From contig CAWEYR010000004.1 in assembly GCA_963813345.1 (NCBI GenBank), positions 1 through 64,000 of the forward strand: a stretch of DNA of 64,000 nt, given 5' to 3'. Numbering within the stretch: the first letter of the stretch is position 1; every line of letters starts with the position of its first letter. Under the pieces are notes generated by a model. It ran no database searches and was not told where the DNA came from. It saw only the letters and a program-made list of their open reading frames with translations. Both the position numbers and the translations under genes were made by a program. Source of the DNA: CAWDDA01 sp963813345. GTDB lineage: Bacteria > Acidobacteriota > Blastocatellia > RBC074. Below are positions 19,132 through 27,708 of the stretch, one piece after another.

Positions 19132-20343
19132 GTGACGTCGATTCAGATTGGAGTTCGTATGGCCGTCTACGGCCGCTGGCGCGTCTCATCGCTCAACGGC
19201 ATCGCCGTAACCATTTTCGAGAACGGCCGCATCATCGTCGGCGACGGCAAGGTGATCGAGAACGCGAGCTTCCTCGTGCAGGGCGCCCGCATTACGCAGG
19301 TCGGTCCGGCGTCGATCATCACCGCGCCTGCCGGCTCCGTCCGTGTCAGCCTCGCCGGCAAGACGGTAATGCCCGCGATCGTCGACGCGCACGTGCACAC
19401 GAGCACGACGGCGCCGGAGCTCGAAACCGATCTTCGGCGTCGCGCTCACTTCGGCGTCGGCGCGGCACTGAGCATGGGACTGGATGGCACCGATGCGGCC
19501 TTCGCGCAGCGCAGCAAGATCTCGCCTGGTCTGGCCCGCATTTTCACGGCGGGGCGCGGCATCACCGCGCCGGAGAAGGGCCGGACCGAAGTGCCCTTCT
19601 GGATCACGACTCCCGAGGAGGCGCGCAAGGCCGTCCAGGAGAATGCGGCGAAGAAGGTCGACATCATCAAGATCTGGGTCGACGATCGCGACGGCAAGTT
19701 TCCAAAGCTGACGCCGGCGCTTTATGGCGCGGTCATCGATGAAGCGCACACGCAGAAGCTGCGGGTCACCGCGCACATCTTTTCGCTCGACGATGCCAAG
19801 GGCCTATTGAAGGCCGGCGTCGACAGCTTCGCGCACGGCATTCGCGATCGGGACATGGACGATGAGGCAGTTACGCTCGTCAAGGCGCGCCCGGCTTTCG
19901 TGCTGATTCCCAACATGCCCGACCGCGGCGTGGCCGCGGACTATAGCTGGCTGAAGGGGCAGATTCCTGACGGCGAGCTGCAGAAGATCCAGGCCGCGGC
20001 GACCGATCGGCCGCAGGTCGCCGCGACCTGGGCGATCCAGGGCCGCAACCTGAAGAAGATGTCGGACGCCGGAGTGCGAATCACGGTTGGCACCGACGGC
20101 AATACGCCGTGGGCGCCGCACGTGGAAATGGCGGACATGGTCGCGGCCGGCATGACGCCGTCGCAGGTGATCGTCGCGGCGACCAGGAACGGCGCGGAGT
20201 TCTTGCGGATGGCGGCGACCGGGACGATCGCAACCGCCATGATCGCCGACTTCCTGATCCTCGACGCCAACCCGCTCGACGACATCACGAACACGCGGAA
20301 GATCTCGAGCGTGTATCTGGCCGGCGTCGCGGTTCCGCGCTAA
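19132..20343 (+). CDS. Amidohydrolase family protein
   Basis: 403 residues. It has the amidohydrolase core with metal pair in AIVDAHVHTST, Lys in VDIIKIWVDD, His in VTAHIFSLDD and DSFAHGIRD, Asp in ITVGTDGNTPWAPH and the tail ADFLILDANPLDDITN. No signal peptide precedes the domain, unlike its upstream paralogue. The N-terminal codons are unusual, so the start may be displaced by a frameshift. It lies 30 nt after the paralogue and is followed by a hairpin that separates it from the convergent LysR gene. Confidence 0.88.
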   Translation: MTSIQIGVRMAVYGRWRVSSLNGIAVTIFENGRIIVGDGKVIENASFLVQGARITQVGPASIITAPAGSVRVSLAGKTVMPAIVDAHVHTSTTAPELETDLRRRAHFGVGAALSMGLDGTDAAFAQRSKISPGLARIFTAGRGITAPEKGRTEVPFWITTPEEARKAVQENAAKKVDIIKIWVDDRDGKFPKLTPALYGAVIDEAHTQKLRVTAHIFSLDDAKGLLKAGVDSFAHGIRDRDMDDEAVTLVKARPAFVLIPNMPDRGVAADYSWLKGQIPDGELQKIQAAATDRPQVAATWAIQGRNLKKMSDAGVRITVGTDGNTPWAPHVEMADMVAAGMTPSQVIVAATRNGAEFLRMAATGTIATAMIADFLILDANPLDDITNTRKISSVYLAGVAVPR

Positions 20344-20357
20344 AATGTAACGGGGAC

Positions 20358-20437
20358 TGGCACCTTAACACCTGATTTCGACGCTGTTTCTGCCAACGCA
20401 CGCAGAAACTGAATCGTTTTTGAGTGTTAAGGTGCCA
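20358..20437. repeat. Nested inverted repeat between convergent genes
   Basis: Perfect 14-bp arms TGGCACCTTAACAC (20358-20371) and their complement (20424-20437) enclose a second perfect pair, GTTTCTGC (20386-20393) and GCAGAAAC (20402-20409). The 80-nt element sits between two convergent stops and could act as a bidirectional terminator. The outer arm is related to the GGCACCT arrays at 14691 and 28244. Confidence 0.8.
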
Positions 20438-20455
20438 GACCCGATTACAAATCGA

Positions 20456-21379
20456 TTACAAATTCGATTTCGGCCAGGCCTTCCGGATCACCGCCGCCAC
20501 GGCGGCAAGGGGGCGCTTCATCGCCGACCTCTTCCGCCAGGCCAGCACCAGCGTGCGGGCCGGGGCCGGCGACTCGAACGCGCGCACCGCAAGCTGGCCA
20601 CGGCGATTCTCGACGCGCACCGCCAGCCGCGGCAGCAGCGTGACGCCGTCGCCACCACCCACCATCTGGACCAGCGTCGACAGCCCGGTCGCTTTCAGGT
20701 CGCTTTCGTTCGCCCCCTTCGCGCCGCAGAAGGCCAGCGCCTGGTCCCGAAAACAATGACCGTCTTCGAGCAGGAACACGGTCTCGCCGGCGAGGACATC
20801 GGGCGAGGCCGGGCCATGACGCTTCGCCAGAGGGTGCCCAGGCGCGGCCGCGAGCACGAACGGATCCTCACCGATCACCTCGTGATCAAAGTTCGCCACG
20901 CGATCGTCCAGCGCGACGATCGCTCCGTCGAGCGCCGCATCGCTCGATCTGCCCAACGAGCGCCTGCGTCTTGTCCTCGCTCCAGACGACGTGCAGATCC
21001 GGCAGCCGCGCGGCGCAACGACGGCGCCACTTCAGGCAGCAGGTAGGGACACACCGTCGGGATGACGCCGATCCGCACCGTGCCGCTCAGCGGATCGCTG
21101 TGCAGCCGCGCGGTGTCCGCCAGATCGCGCGCGGCCAGCAGCGCCGCCCGCGCGCGGTCAATGACGGCGGCGCCCGCGCCCGTGACCCGCACGCCGCGAG
21201 GACCGCGCTCGAAGATCTGCACGCCCAGCGCCTGCTCGACGTGCGCAATCTGCGCGCTCATCGACGGCTGCGCGACGCCGCAGCGCGTCGGCCGCCCTCC
21301 GGAACCCGCCGAGATCGGCGATCGCGACGAGGTACTGCATCTGCCGGAGCGAATAGGGAAAGGTGTCCCACAGCGACAT
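20456..21379 (-). CDS. oxyR: OxyR-like LysR-family regulator (frameshifted)
   Basis: About 305 residues assembled from three frames (shifts near 21290 and 20955). The N-terminal helix-turn-helix is LRQMQYLVAIADLGGFRRAA. The middle part, LSGTVRIGVIPTVCPYLLPE, is followed by an effector domain with LAGETVFLLEDGHCFRDQAL and MVGGGDGVTLLPRLA. The LLEDGHC-RDQ segment matches the redox-active region of OxyR (peroxidatic Cys in GHC). A second OxyR cysteine is not evident at the usual spacing. It is divergent from katG, the classic OxyR target. ATG 21379 is preferred over an upstream TTG. Confidence 0.8.
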
Positions 21380-21388
21380 AGCCAAAGA

Positions 21389-21443
21389 CTATCAGTTTGA
21401 GATAGACGATATCTTGGATAGCTCGGCGACCGGTTCATATACT
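21389..21443 (+). promoter_or_regulatory. Candidate OxyR site and katG promoter
   Basis: Dyad CTATC-N7-GATAG at 21389-21405, followed by GATATC (21408) and GATAG (21417), then a -10 TATACT at 21438-21443. No -35 consensus is present where GATAG sits, which fits an activator-dependent promoter. AGGAGAA (21454) before ATG 21466 is the katG ribosome site. Confidence 0.5.
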
Positions 21444-21465
21444 GCGGGTCTCTAGGAGAATCCGA

Positions 21466-23649
21466 ATGTCAACCGAAGCAAAGTGTCCTTTCGATCACGC
21501 ATCCGGCGGCAGGTCCAACAGGGACTGGTGGCCGAACCAGCTGCGCGTCGACCTCCTCCATCAACACTCGGCCAAGTCCGATCCGATGGATCCGGAATTC
21601 AACTACGCCAAAGAGTTCAAGAGCCTCGATCTGAAGGCGGTGAAGAAGGATCTCGCTCGCGGTCATGACCGACTCGAAGGCGTGGTGGCCGGCGGACTTC
21701 GGTCACTACGGACCGTTGTTCATCCGCATGGCGTGGCACGCGGCCGGCACCTATCGCATCGGCGATGGCCGCGGCGGCGGCGGCAGGGGCCAGCAGCGCT
21801 ACGCGCCGCTGAACAGCTGGCCGGACAACGGCAATCTCGACAAGGCGCGCCGGCTGCTGTGGCCGGTCAAGCAGAAGTACGGCAAGAAGATCTCGTGGGC
21901 CGACCTGCTGATCCTCACCGGCAACGTCGCGCTCGAGTCGATGGGCTTCAAGACCTTCGGCTTCGGCGGCGGCCGCGCCGATGTCTGGGAGCCGGACCAG
22001 GACGTCTATTGGGGCGAGGAAGCGGCGTGGCTCGGAGGCGATAAGCGCTATTCCGGCGATCGCGATCTCGCCAATCCGCTCGCGGCCGTGCAGATGGGCC
22101 TGATCTACGTGAATCCCGAAGGCCCGGAGGGCAAGCCCGATCCGGTCGCTGCCGCGAAGGACATCCGCGAAACCTTCAAGCGCATGGGCATGAACGACGA
22201 AGAGACCGTCGCGCTGATCGCCGGCGGCCACACCTTCGGCAAGACCCATGGCGCCGGCACGCCCGACCATGTCGGCCCCGATCCGGAAGCGCCGGCATCG
22301 AAGCGATGGGCATGGGCTGGACCAGCACGTTCGGCTCGGGCCTCGCCGGCGACGCGATCACCAGCGGCCTCGAAGTCACGTGGACGACGACGCCGACGAA
22401 GTGGAGCAACGATTTCTTCACGCACCTGTTCAAGTACGAGTGGGAGCTGACCAAGAGCCCCGCGGGCGCCCATCAGTGGCGGCCGAAGAACGGCGCGGGT
22501 GAGGGCACGGTGCCGAATGCGCACGATCCGTCGAAGCAGATCGCGCCGAGCATGCTGACCACCGATCTCTCGCTGCGATTCGATCCGGCCTACGAAAAGA
22601 TCTCGCGGCGCTTCCTCGATCGTCCCGATCAGTTCGCGGACGCGTTCGCGCGCGCCTGGTTCAAGTTGATGCACCGCGACATGGGTCCGAAGTCGCGATA
22701 TCTCGGTCCCGAAGTCCCCAAGGAAGATCTGATCTGGCAGGATCCGATTCCCGCCGTCGATCATCAACTGATCGATGCCGCAGACATCGCCGCGCTCAAG
22801 AAGCACCATCCTCGCGTCGGGCCTGACGGTCTCGGAGCTGGTGTCGACGGCGTGGGCGTCGGCGTCCACCTTCCGCGGCTCGGACAAGCGCGGCGGCGCG
22901 AACGGCGCCCGCATCAGGCTGGCGCCGCAAAAGGACTGGGCCGTCAACAAGCCGGCGCAGCTGGCCAAGGTGCTGAAGGCGCTCGAGGGCATCCAGGCGG
23001 CATTCAACGGCGCCCAGCAAGGAGGCGGCAAGAAAGTCTCGCTCGCCGACCTGATCGTGCTGGCCGGTTGCGCGGCGTCGAGCAGGCCGCGAAGAACGGC
23101 GGCCACGCCGTGACGGTGCCGTTCACGCCGGGACGCACGGACGCGTCGCAGGAGCAGACGGATGTCGAGTCGTTCGCCGTTCTCGAACCGGTGGCGGACG
23201 GCTTCCGCAACTTCCAGAAGGCCCGCTTCCAGGTGTCGGCGGAAGCGCTGCTGATCGATCGCGCGCAACTGCTGACGCTGACGGCGCCGGAGATGACCGT
23301 GCTGGTCGGCGGCATGCGCGTGCTCAACACCAACGTCGACGGCTCGAAGCACGGCGTCTTCACCGAGCGGCCGAGACGCTGACCAACGACTTCTTCGTCA
23401 ACCTGCTCGACATGCGGACGGCGTGGAAGGCGGCCTCGGAGGCCGACGAGCTGTTCGAGGCCCGCGATGCCGGCACCGACGCGCGTCGAGTGGACCGGCA
23501 CGCGCGTCGACCTGGTGTTCGGATCGAACGCGCAGCTGCGCGCCCTGGCCGAGGTCTACGGCAGCTCGGATGCGAAGGAGAAGTTCGTGAACGACTTCGT
23601 CGCGGCGTGGACCAAGGTCATGAACCTCGATCGCTTCGACGTGGCGTGA
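21466..23649 (+). CDS. katG: Catalase-peroxidase KatG (about six frameshifts)
   Basis: The span gives about 728 residues, the normal KatG length. Distal haem residues Arg-Trp-His are in LFIRMAWHAAGTYRIGDG, the adduct Tyr in LIYVNPEGPEGKPDP, the adduct Met in EAMGMGWTSTFGSG and the proximal His in IAGGHTFGKTHGAG. The C-terminal peroxidase-like domain runs to MNLDRFDVA. Frames change near 21655, 22288, 22802, 23075, 23362 and 23488, yet every conserved block is present, so the indels are almost certainly consensus errors. It removes H2O2 in the cytoplasm and is divergent from the OxyR-like gene. Confidence 0.95.
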
Positions 23650-23658
23650 ATACTTGGA

Positions 23659-23691
23659 GCAGGGCCGGCACTGCAACGTGCTCGGCCCTGC
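23659..23691. terminator. Hairpin terminator between katG and the STAS gene
   Basis: Perfect 9-bp stem GCAGGGCCG (23659-23667) and CGGCCCTGC (23683-23691) with a 15-nt loop, 10 nt after the katG stop. It can serve both convergent genes. There is no strong T tract on either side. Confidence 0.65.
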
Positions 23692-24138
23692 GTACTCCTG
23701 CGCCTGTGCGACAGCGGCAAGCGCCAGCACCGGGTCGAGCGGGCAGTCCTCGTGACAAAGTTCTACGGCAGTCAGGTCCTTGCGAAACTGCGAAATCGCC
23801 ATCGACTCGTCCTCAAAGACTTCGAAGACGGTCATCAGCTTCATCAGCGCCAAGGTGCGGTGGCTCTGCCCGGTGAGGCCGAGGAGCTTGAGGGCGCCGC
23901 CCTTGGCGCGGACGGCCTTGTATTCGAAGGCCATCATGCCGACGCCGGCGCTGTCGATGTAGGTGACCCCGGCGAGATCAACCAGGATCTTGCGCTCGCC
24001 CTTGTTCAGCAGGTCATCGACCCGCCGTCCAAACTTCAGCTCACCATCGTCCAGGGTGATCTCGCCTTTGAGCGAGAGCACGATCACGTCGCCGACCTGC
24101 CGCTCTTCGATCGCCAGCTTCGACTCGCTTTCCGACAC
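23692..24138 (-). CDS. STAS-domain anti-sigma-factor antagonist (3' end uncertain)
   Basis: GTG 24138 has a strong AGGAGG site 6 nt upstream. The protein begins VSESESKLAIEERQVGDVIV and has the SpoIIAA-like STAS fold: LSLKGEITLDDGEL, ILVDLAGVTYIDSAGVGMMA (with the Ser that is the phosphorylation site in this family) and GGALKLLGLTGQSHRTLALM. After MAISQF the homology ends, but the frame stays open past the hairpin and through katG antisense to 23398, so the stop has probably been lost to a frameshift near 23770. It would act in a partner-switch with an anti-sigma kinase not encoded nearby. Confidence 0.75.
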
Positions 24139-24196
24139 GCCCAGCCTCCTGATGCGCGAAATTATGCCCCACCTGGCTCGCGATAAGATCGCACGA

Positions 24197-25379
24197 ATGA
24201 AGTCCTCGGCCGATGTCGTCATTGCCGGCGGTGGTTGCATGGGATGCAGCGTCGCCTGGCACCTCGCCCAGCGCGGCATCACCAACGTCGTCCTTCTCGA
24301 GCGCGAGCCGCAGCTCGGCACCGGATCGACCGGCAAGAACGCCGGCGGCTTCCGCCACCAGTTCTCGAACTCGGCGAACATCGAGCTGTCGATCGAATCG
24401 ATCGCCCTGATGAAGGACTTCGAACGGATCGTCGGCACGCCGATCGACTTTCACCAGGACGGCTACCTGTTCCTGCTCTCGAAATCGTCGCACATCGAGA
24501 CGTTCAAGAAGAACGTCGCGCTGCAGCAGAAGCACGGCGTCGATGTGCGATGGGTGACGAACGACGAGGCGCGCGAGCTGTCGCCCGGCCTCGATCTCGC
24601 CGGCGTCAAGGGCGCGACCTATTGCCCGTCCGACGGCGTCGCCGATCCGAACGGCGTGACGATGGGATTTGCGAAGGGCGCGCAGGCGCTCGGCGTGGAG
24701 ATCATCCGCGACTGCGAAGTCACCGGCGCGCGGCTGAACGGCCATCGCCTCACCGAAGTCCGCACGTCGCAGGGCGACATCTCGACACCGATCCTCATCA
24801 ACGCCGCGGGGCCGTGGGCGAAATCGATCGGGCGCTTTCTCGGCGTCGACGTGCCGGTCGAGCCCGAGCGTCGTCACATCTTCATCGCCTCGCCGCCGGG
24901 CGGCGGATCGTGGGACGAGCCGCGCCAATGCCGGCCGCGTCCCGAAGTCGAAGATCCTCGTGATCGATTTCGACAGCACGTTCTACTTCCATCGGGAAGG
25001 CGGCGGATTGCTGTTCGGCATGGGCGATCCGGACGAGCGGCCGGGCTTCGACATCACCGTGCGATGGGATTTCCTGCCGAAGGTGATCGAGGTCGCGATG
25101 CTGCGCCTGCCGGCGCTGTCGGACGCCGCCGTGTCACACGCGTGGGCGGGGCTCTACGAGATGACGCCCGATCACAATCCGATCATCGGGCCGTCGAGCG
25201 ACGTCGAAGGCTTCTACACCATCGCCGGATTCAGCGGCCACGGCTTCCAGCACTCACCCGCGGCGGGCCGAATCCTCGCTGATGTGATTGCGGGACGCGA
25301 TCCGAAGTTCGATCTGACGCCGTTCGAGCTGGATCGCTTCGCCCGCAAGTCGATGGCGGGCGAAGCCAACATCGTCTGA
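24197..25379 (+). CDS. FAD-dependent oxidoreductase, DAO / sarcosine oxidase beta-like (one frameshift)
   Basis: About 393 residues. The N-terminal Rossmann motif is VVIAGGGCMGCSVAWHLAQRG with VLLEREPQLGTGSTGKNAGG. The DAO core continues with DGVADPNGVTMGFAKGAQAL and INAAGPWAKSIG. The frame shifts near 24930. The C-terminal part has HAWAGLYEMTPDHNPIIGPS and FYTIAGFSGHGFQHSPAAGR. Such enzymes oxidise secondary or tertiary amines or amino acids; the substrate is unknown. Divergent from the STAS gene, ending in the large inverted repeat at 25388. Confidence 0.88.
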
Positions 25380-25387
25380 GCGATCAC

Positions 25388-25526
25388 ATTGATGATTGTT
25401 GATTTAGCGATCGGGTGACTGTTTAGCGATTGGCAAATGGGCGAATTGGCGATCCCCAATTTGGTTATTTACCAATTCGCCGGATCTGAATTCACCAAAC
25501 AGTCGCTAAATCAATAAATCATCAAT
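25388..25526. repeat. Long imperfect inverted repeat between convergent genes
   Basis: The left arm (25388-25449) and right arm (25472-25526) are complementary over most of 55-60 nt, sharing blocks such as ATTGATGATT, TTGATTTAGCGA, CTGTTT and GCGAATTGG. Within each arm short pieces (GATTTAGCGAT, TTTAGCGATTGG, GAATTGGCGAT) are reshuffled versions of each other. The element is AT-rich against its surroundings and the right arm includes the cyanophycinase stop codon. It could work as a bidirectional terminator. Confidence 0.85.
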
Positions 25527-26382
25527 CGACGATTCCAGGAGCCCGTACTCCTTGCAGCGGGCGCCATTCGTTACCCTGGCGGGTGGCCTTGCGCGTCTTC
25601 ATGTCGAAGCGATCGCCGGCGCCCATGAAGTAGAAGCGGCCGCTCGATCCGGCGACGGGCTTGTTGCTGTAGATCACCGCGTAGCTCCTGCCGATCACGT
25701 CGAACTGATCACCCTCGACCACGATCGCGGTGTCTTCGTCGAGGCCGATGCCGAGCAGCTCCGGATGCTTGTCGATCACTTCGAGCATGTCGAACTGGCG
25801 GTTGCGGCGCAGCAAATGCTGGTCGACGGCGGCGTTCTTCAGGAAGCCGAGACCGACGGTGTGATCGCCGATCATCTGCTCGTTGCTCTTCGTATCGCCG
25901 CGCACCATGAACGACGTCAGGATCGACGCGCCCGCGGACGAGCCGCCGATCACGCCGCCGCGGTTGAGCAGCGCGGTCAGCTCCTTGTGCGTCAGCGTGT
26001 TGAGATACGCATCCGCCAGCCGCCACTGGCGCCCGCCGCCGAAGAACACGCCGCGAGCGGCGCGAATCGGCTTCACGAACGCTTCCGAGTCGGCGACCTT
26101 GCGATCGCGCGTGTGGATCACGGTCAGGTTCCTCGCGCCGTTCTCGCGCCACTGTTTCAACCCCGACCAATAATTGTCGTAGTCGTCGTCCGCCTCACCG
26201 GCAGTGGGAATGATCACGATCGGCGCGTCGGGGCCGCCGGCGAGATCGATGAAGCGCTTGACGATCGCCGGATCCTGCATGTTGCCACCGACGATGACGA
26301 GGGTGCCTTTGTCGGGACCGTGAACGGCCGCCGACAAGGAGACGCTGGCGAGGAGAACGATCGAGACAATGATGCGACGCAT
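25522..26382 (-). CDS. Secreted cyanophycinase-like peptidase (S51)
   Basis: 286 residues with signal peptide MRRIIVSIVLLASVSLSAAV. Peptidase S51 fold: GTLVIVGGNMQDPAIVKRFI, IVIIPTAGEADDD, GVFFGGGRQWRLADAY, nucleophile Ser149 in GVIGGSSAGAS, and LGFLKNAAVDQHLLRRNR, GIGLDEDTAIVVEGD. Cyanophycinases hydrolyse multi-L-arginyl-poly-Asp to beta-Asp-Arg; exported forms let bacteria feed on external cyanophycin. Three nt separate it from the upstream amidohydrolase gene, which could act on a product. Other S51 enzymes are aspartyl dipeptidases, so the substrate is not certain. Confidence 0.88.
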   Translation of the reverse strand: MRRIIVSIVLLASVSLSAAVHGPDKGTLVIVGGNMQDPAIVKRFIDLAGGPDAPIVIIPTAGEADDDYDNYWSGLKQWRENGARNLTVIHTRDRKVADSEAFVKPIRAARGVFFGGGRQWRLADAYLNTLTHKELTALLNRGGVIGGSSAGASILTSFMVRGDTKSNEQMIGDHTVGLGFLKNAAVDQHLLRRNRQFDMLEVIDKHPELLGIGLDEDTAIVVEGDQFDVIGRSYAVIYSNKPVAGSSGRFYFMGAGDRFDMKTRKATRQGNEWRPLQGVRAPGIVD

Positions 26383-26384
26383 GG

Positions 26385-27656
26385 TTACTCCTTGAACACC
26401 TTTCCGCCCTTCATCACGAACTTCACCTGCCGAAGCGCCCTGACGCTCGCCGAGGGATCGCCCTCAACCGCGATCAAATCGGCGAACAGCCCCGGCTTGA
26501 CGCGTCCGATGCGCTCGCCCTGCCTGAAATACGTCGCGTTGCCGGACGTCGCGGCGACGAGCGCCGCGGCCGGCGACATGCCGTAGTCGACCATCAGCTC
26601 GAGCTCGCGCACGTTGTCGCCGTGCGCATACACACCGACGTCGCCGCCGAAACACATCTTCACGCCCGCGGCGAGCGCCGCCTTGAATGTGTCGCGCTTG
26701 CGCGCGATGCGGGCGGGCTCGGGATCGATTCCCTTCTTCCATCCCGCGTATTGCGACGTCGCATCGCCGGCGGCAAGCGTCGGGCAAAACGCGACGTTCT
26801 TCTCCGCCATCAGCTTCCAGATTTCCGGCGTGCCTTCGTCACCATGCTCGATGGTGTCGACGCCGGCCATGATCGCGCGGCGCATGCCTTCCGGCGAAGC
26901 TGCGTGCGCGACGACGGGGCGGCCGCTGCTGTTGGCGGCTTCGACGACTCGCCGGGTTTCTTCGAGGGTGAATCCCGGGCGCGTTTCACCGTTCGGGCCC
27001 CAGCGATAATCCGAGTAAATCTTGATCAGATCCACGCCGTGCGCGATCTGGCCGCGGGCGACGCGGACCACACCGTCGAGGCCGTCGGCTTCTTCCGCGC
27101 CCTGCGGCACGGTCACTTCCGGTGCGAAGCCTTTGGGCGCATAGCTGCCCGTGACGACCATCGCCGGCCCGGCGACGAGCATGCGCGGGCCGGGAATGAT
27201 GCCCTCGTTGATGGCCTGTCGGAGACCGACGTCAGCATAGGCGGCGCCCTCGGTGCCGAGGTCGCGAACAGTGGTGATTCCGGCCATCAGGGTCGCGCGC
27301 GCGTGGTTCACCGCGCGCGCAACACGCAGCGCCAGCGGCTCGCGCAAGACCTGATCGTTCCAGACGGTTTCGTTGTAGGGATGCAGCAACAGATGCGAGT
27401 GCCCCTCGATCATCCCCGGCATCAGCGTCGTTCCTGGCAGCGATATCGTGCGCGCGCCGGCCGGAACCGTCGTCGAAGCGGCGGGGCCCGCGGCGTCGAT
27501 GCGCTCGCCTCGCACGACCACGATCCATCCCGCGCGCATCGACTCGCCGTCGAACACGCGATCGGGTTGCAGGACGACGATTGCGGGAGCCGGCTGCTGC
27601 GCGGACATCGCGGCCGGCAGGGCGAGCAGTGCCAATACGACGAGTCGAATCTTCAT
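26385..27656 (-). CDS. Secreted amidohydrolase
   Basis: About 423 residues from ATG 27656, which opens a signal peptide (MKIRLVVLALLALPAAMSAQ). Amidohydrolase superfamily: metal pair in MIEGHSHLLLHPY, Lys in VDLIKIYSDYRWGP, His in VVAHAASPEG and DTIEHGDEG, Asp in CFGGDVGVYAHG, and C-terminal ADLIAVEGDPSASV and VKFVMKGGKVFKE. It is followed 3 nt later by the cyanophycinase-like gene and is divergent from an NCS1 permease gene 52 nt away. The cluster suggests outside-in use of amide- or nucleobase-like compounds. Confidence 0.9.
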   Translation of the reverse strand: MKIRLVVLALLALPAAMSAQQPAPAIVVLQPDRVFDGESMRAGWIVVVRGERIDAAGPAASTTVPAGARTISLPGTTLMPGMIEGHSHLLLHPYNETVWNDQVLREPLALRVARAVNHARATLMAGITTVRDLGTEGAAYADVGLRQAINEGIIPGPRMLVAGPAMVVTGSYAPKGFAPEVTVPQGAEEADGLDGVVRVARGQIAHGVDLIKIYSDYRWGPNGETRPGFTLEETRRVVEAANSSGRPVVAHAASPEGMRRAIMAGVDTIEHGDEGTPEIWKLMAEKNVAFCPTLAAGDATSQYAGWKKGIDPEPARIARKRDTFKAALAAGVKMCFGGDVGVYAHGDNVRELELMVDYGMSPAAALVAATSGNATYFRQGERIGRVKPGLFADLIAVEGDPSASVRALRQVKFVMKGGKVFKE

Positions 27657-27708
27657 AACGATGGACGCTTCCTGAGACTGCCTGAGTATAGGCGGATTAG
27701 AATGCGGC

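Noticed and set aside
22105..23352. Long open frame (about 415 codons) on the minus strand inside katG
   Set aside because: Antisense shadow of a high-GC gene; it has no recognisable domain and the plus strand encodes unmistakable KatG blocks.
21466..23649. katG as a true pseudogene or a case of programmed frameshifting
   Set aside because: Six frame changes with all catalytic residues and normal total length, in a window where most genes show the same defect, fit consensus errors better.
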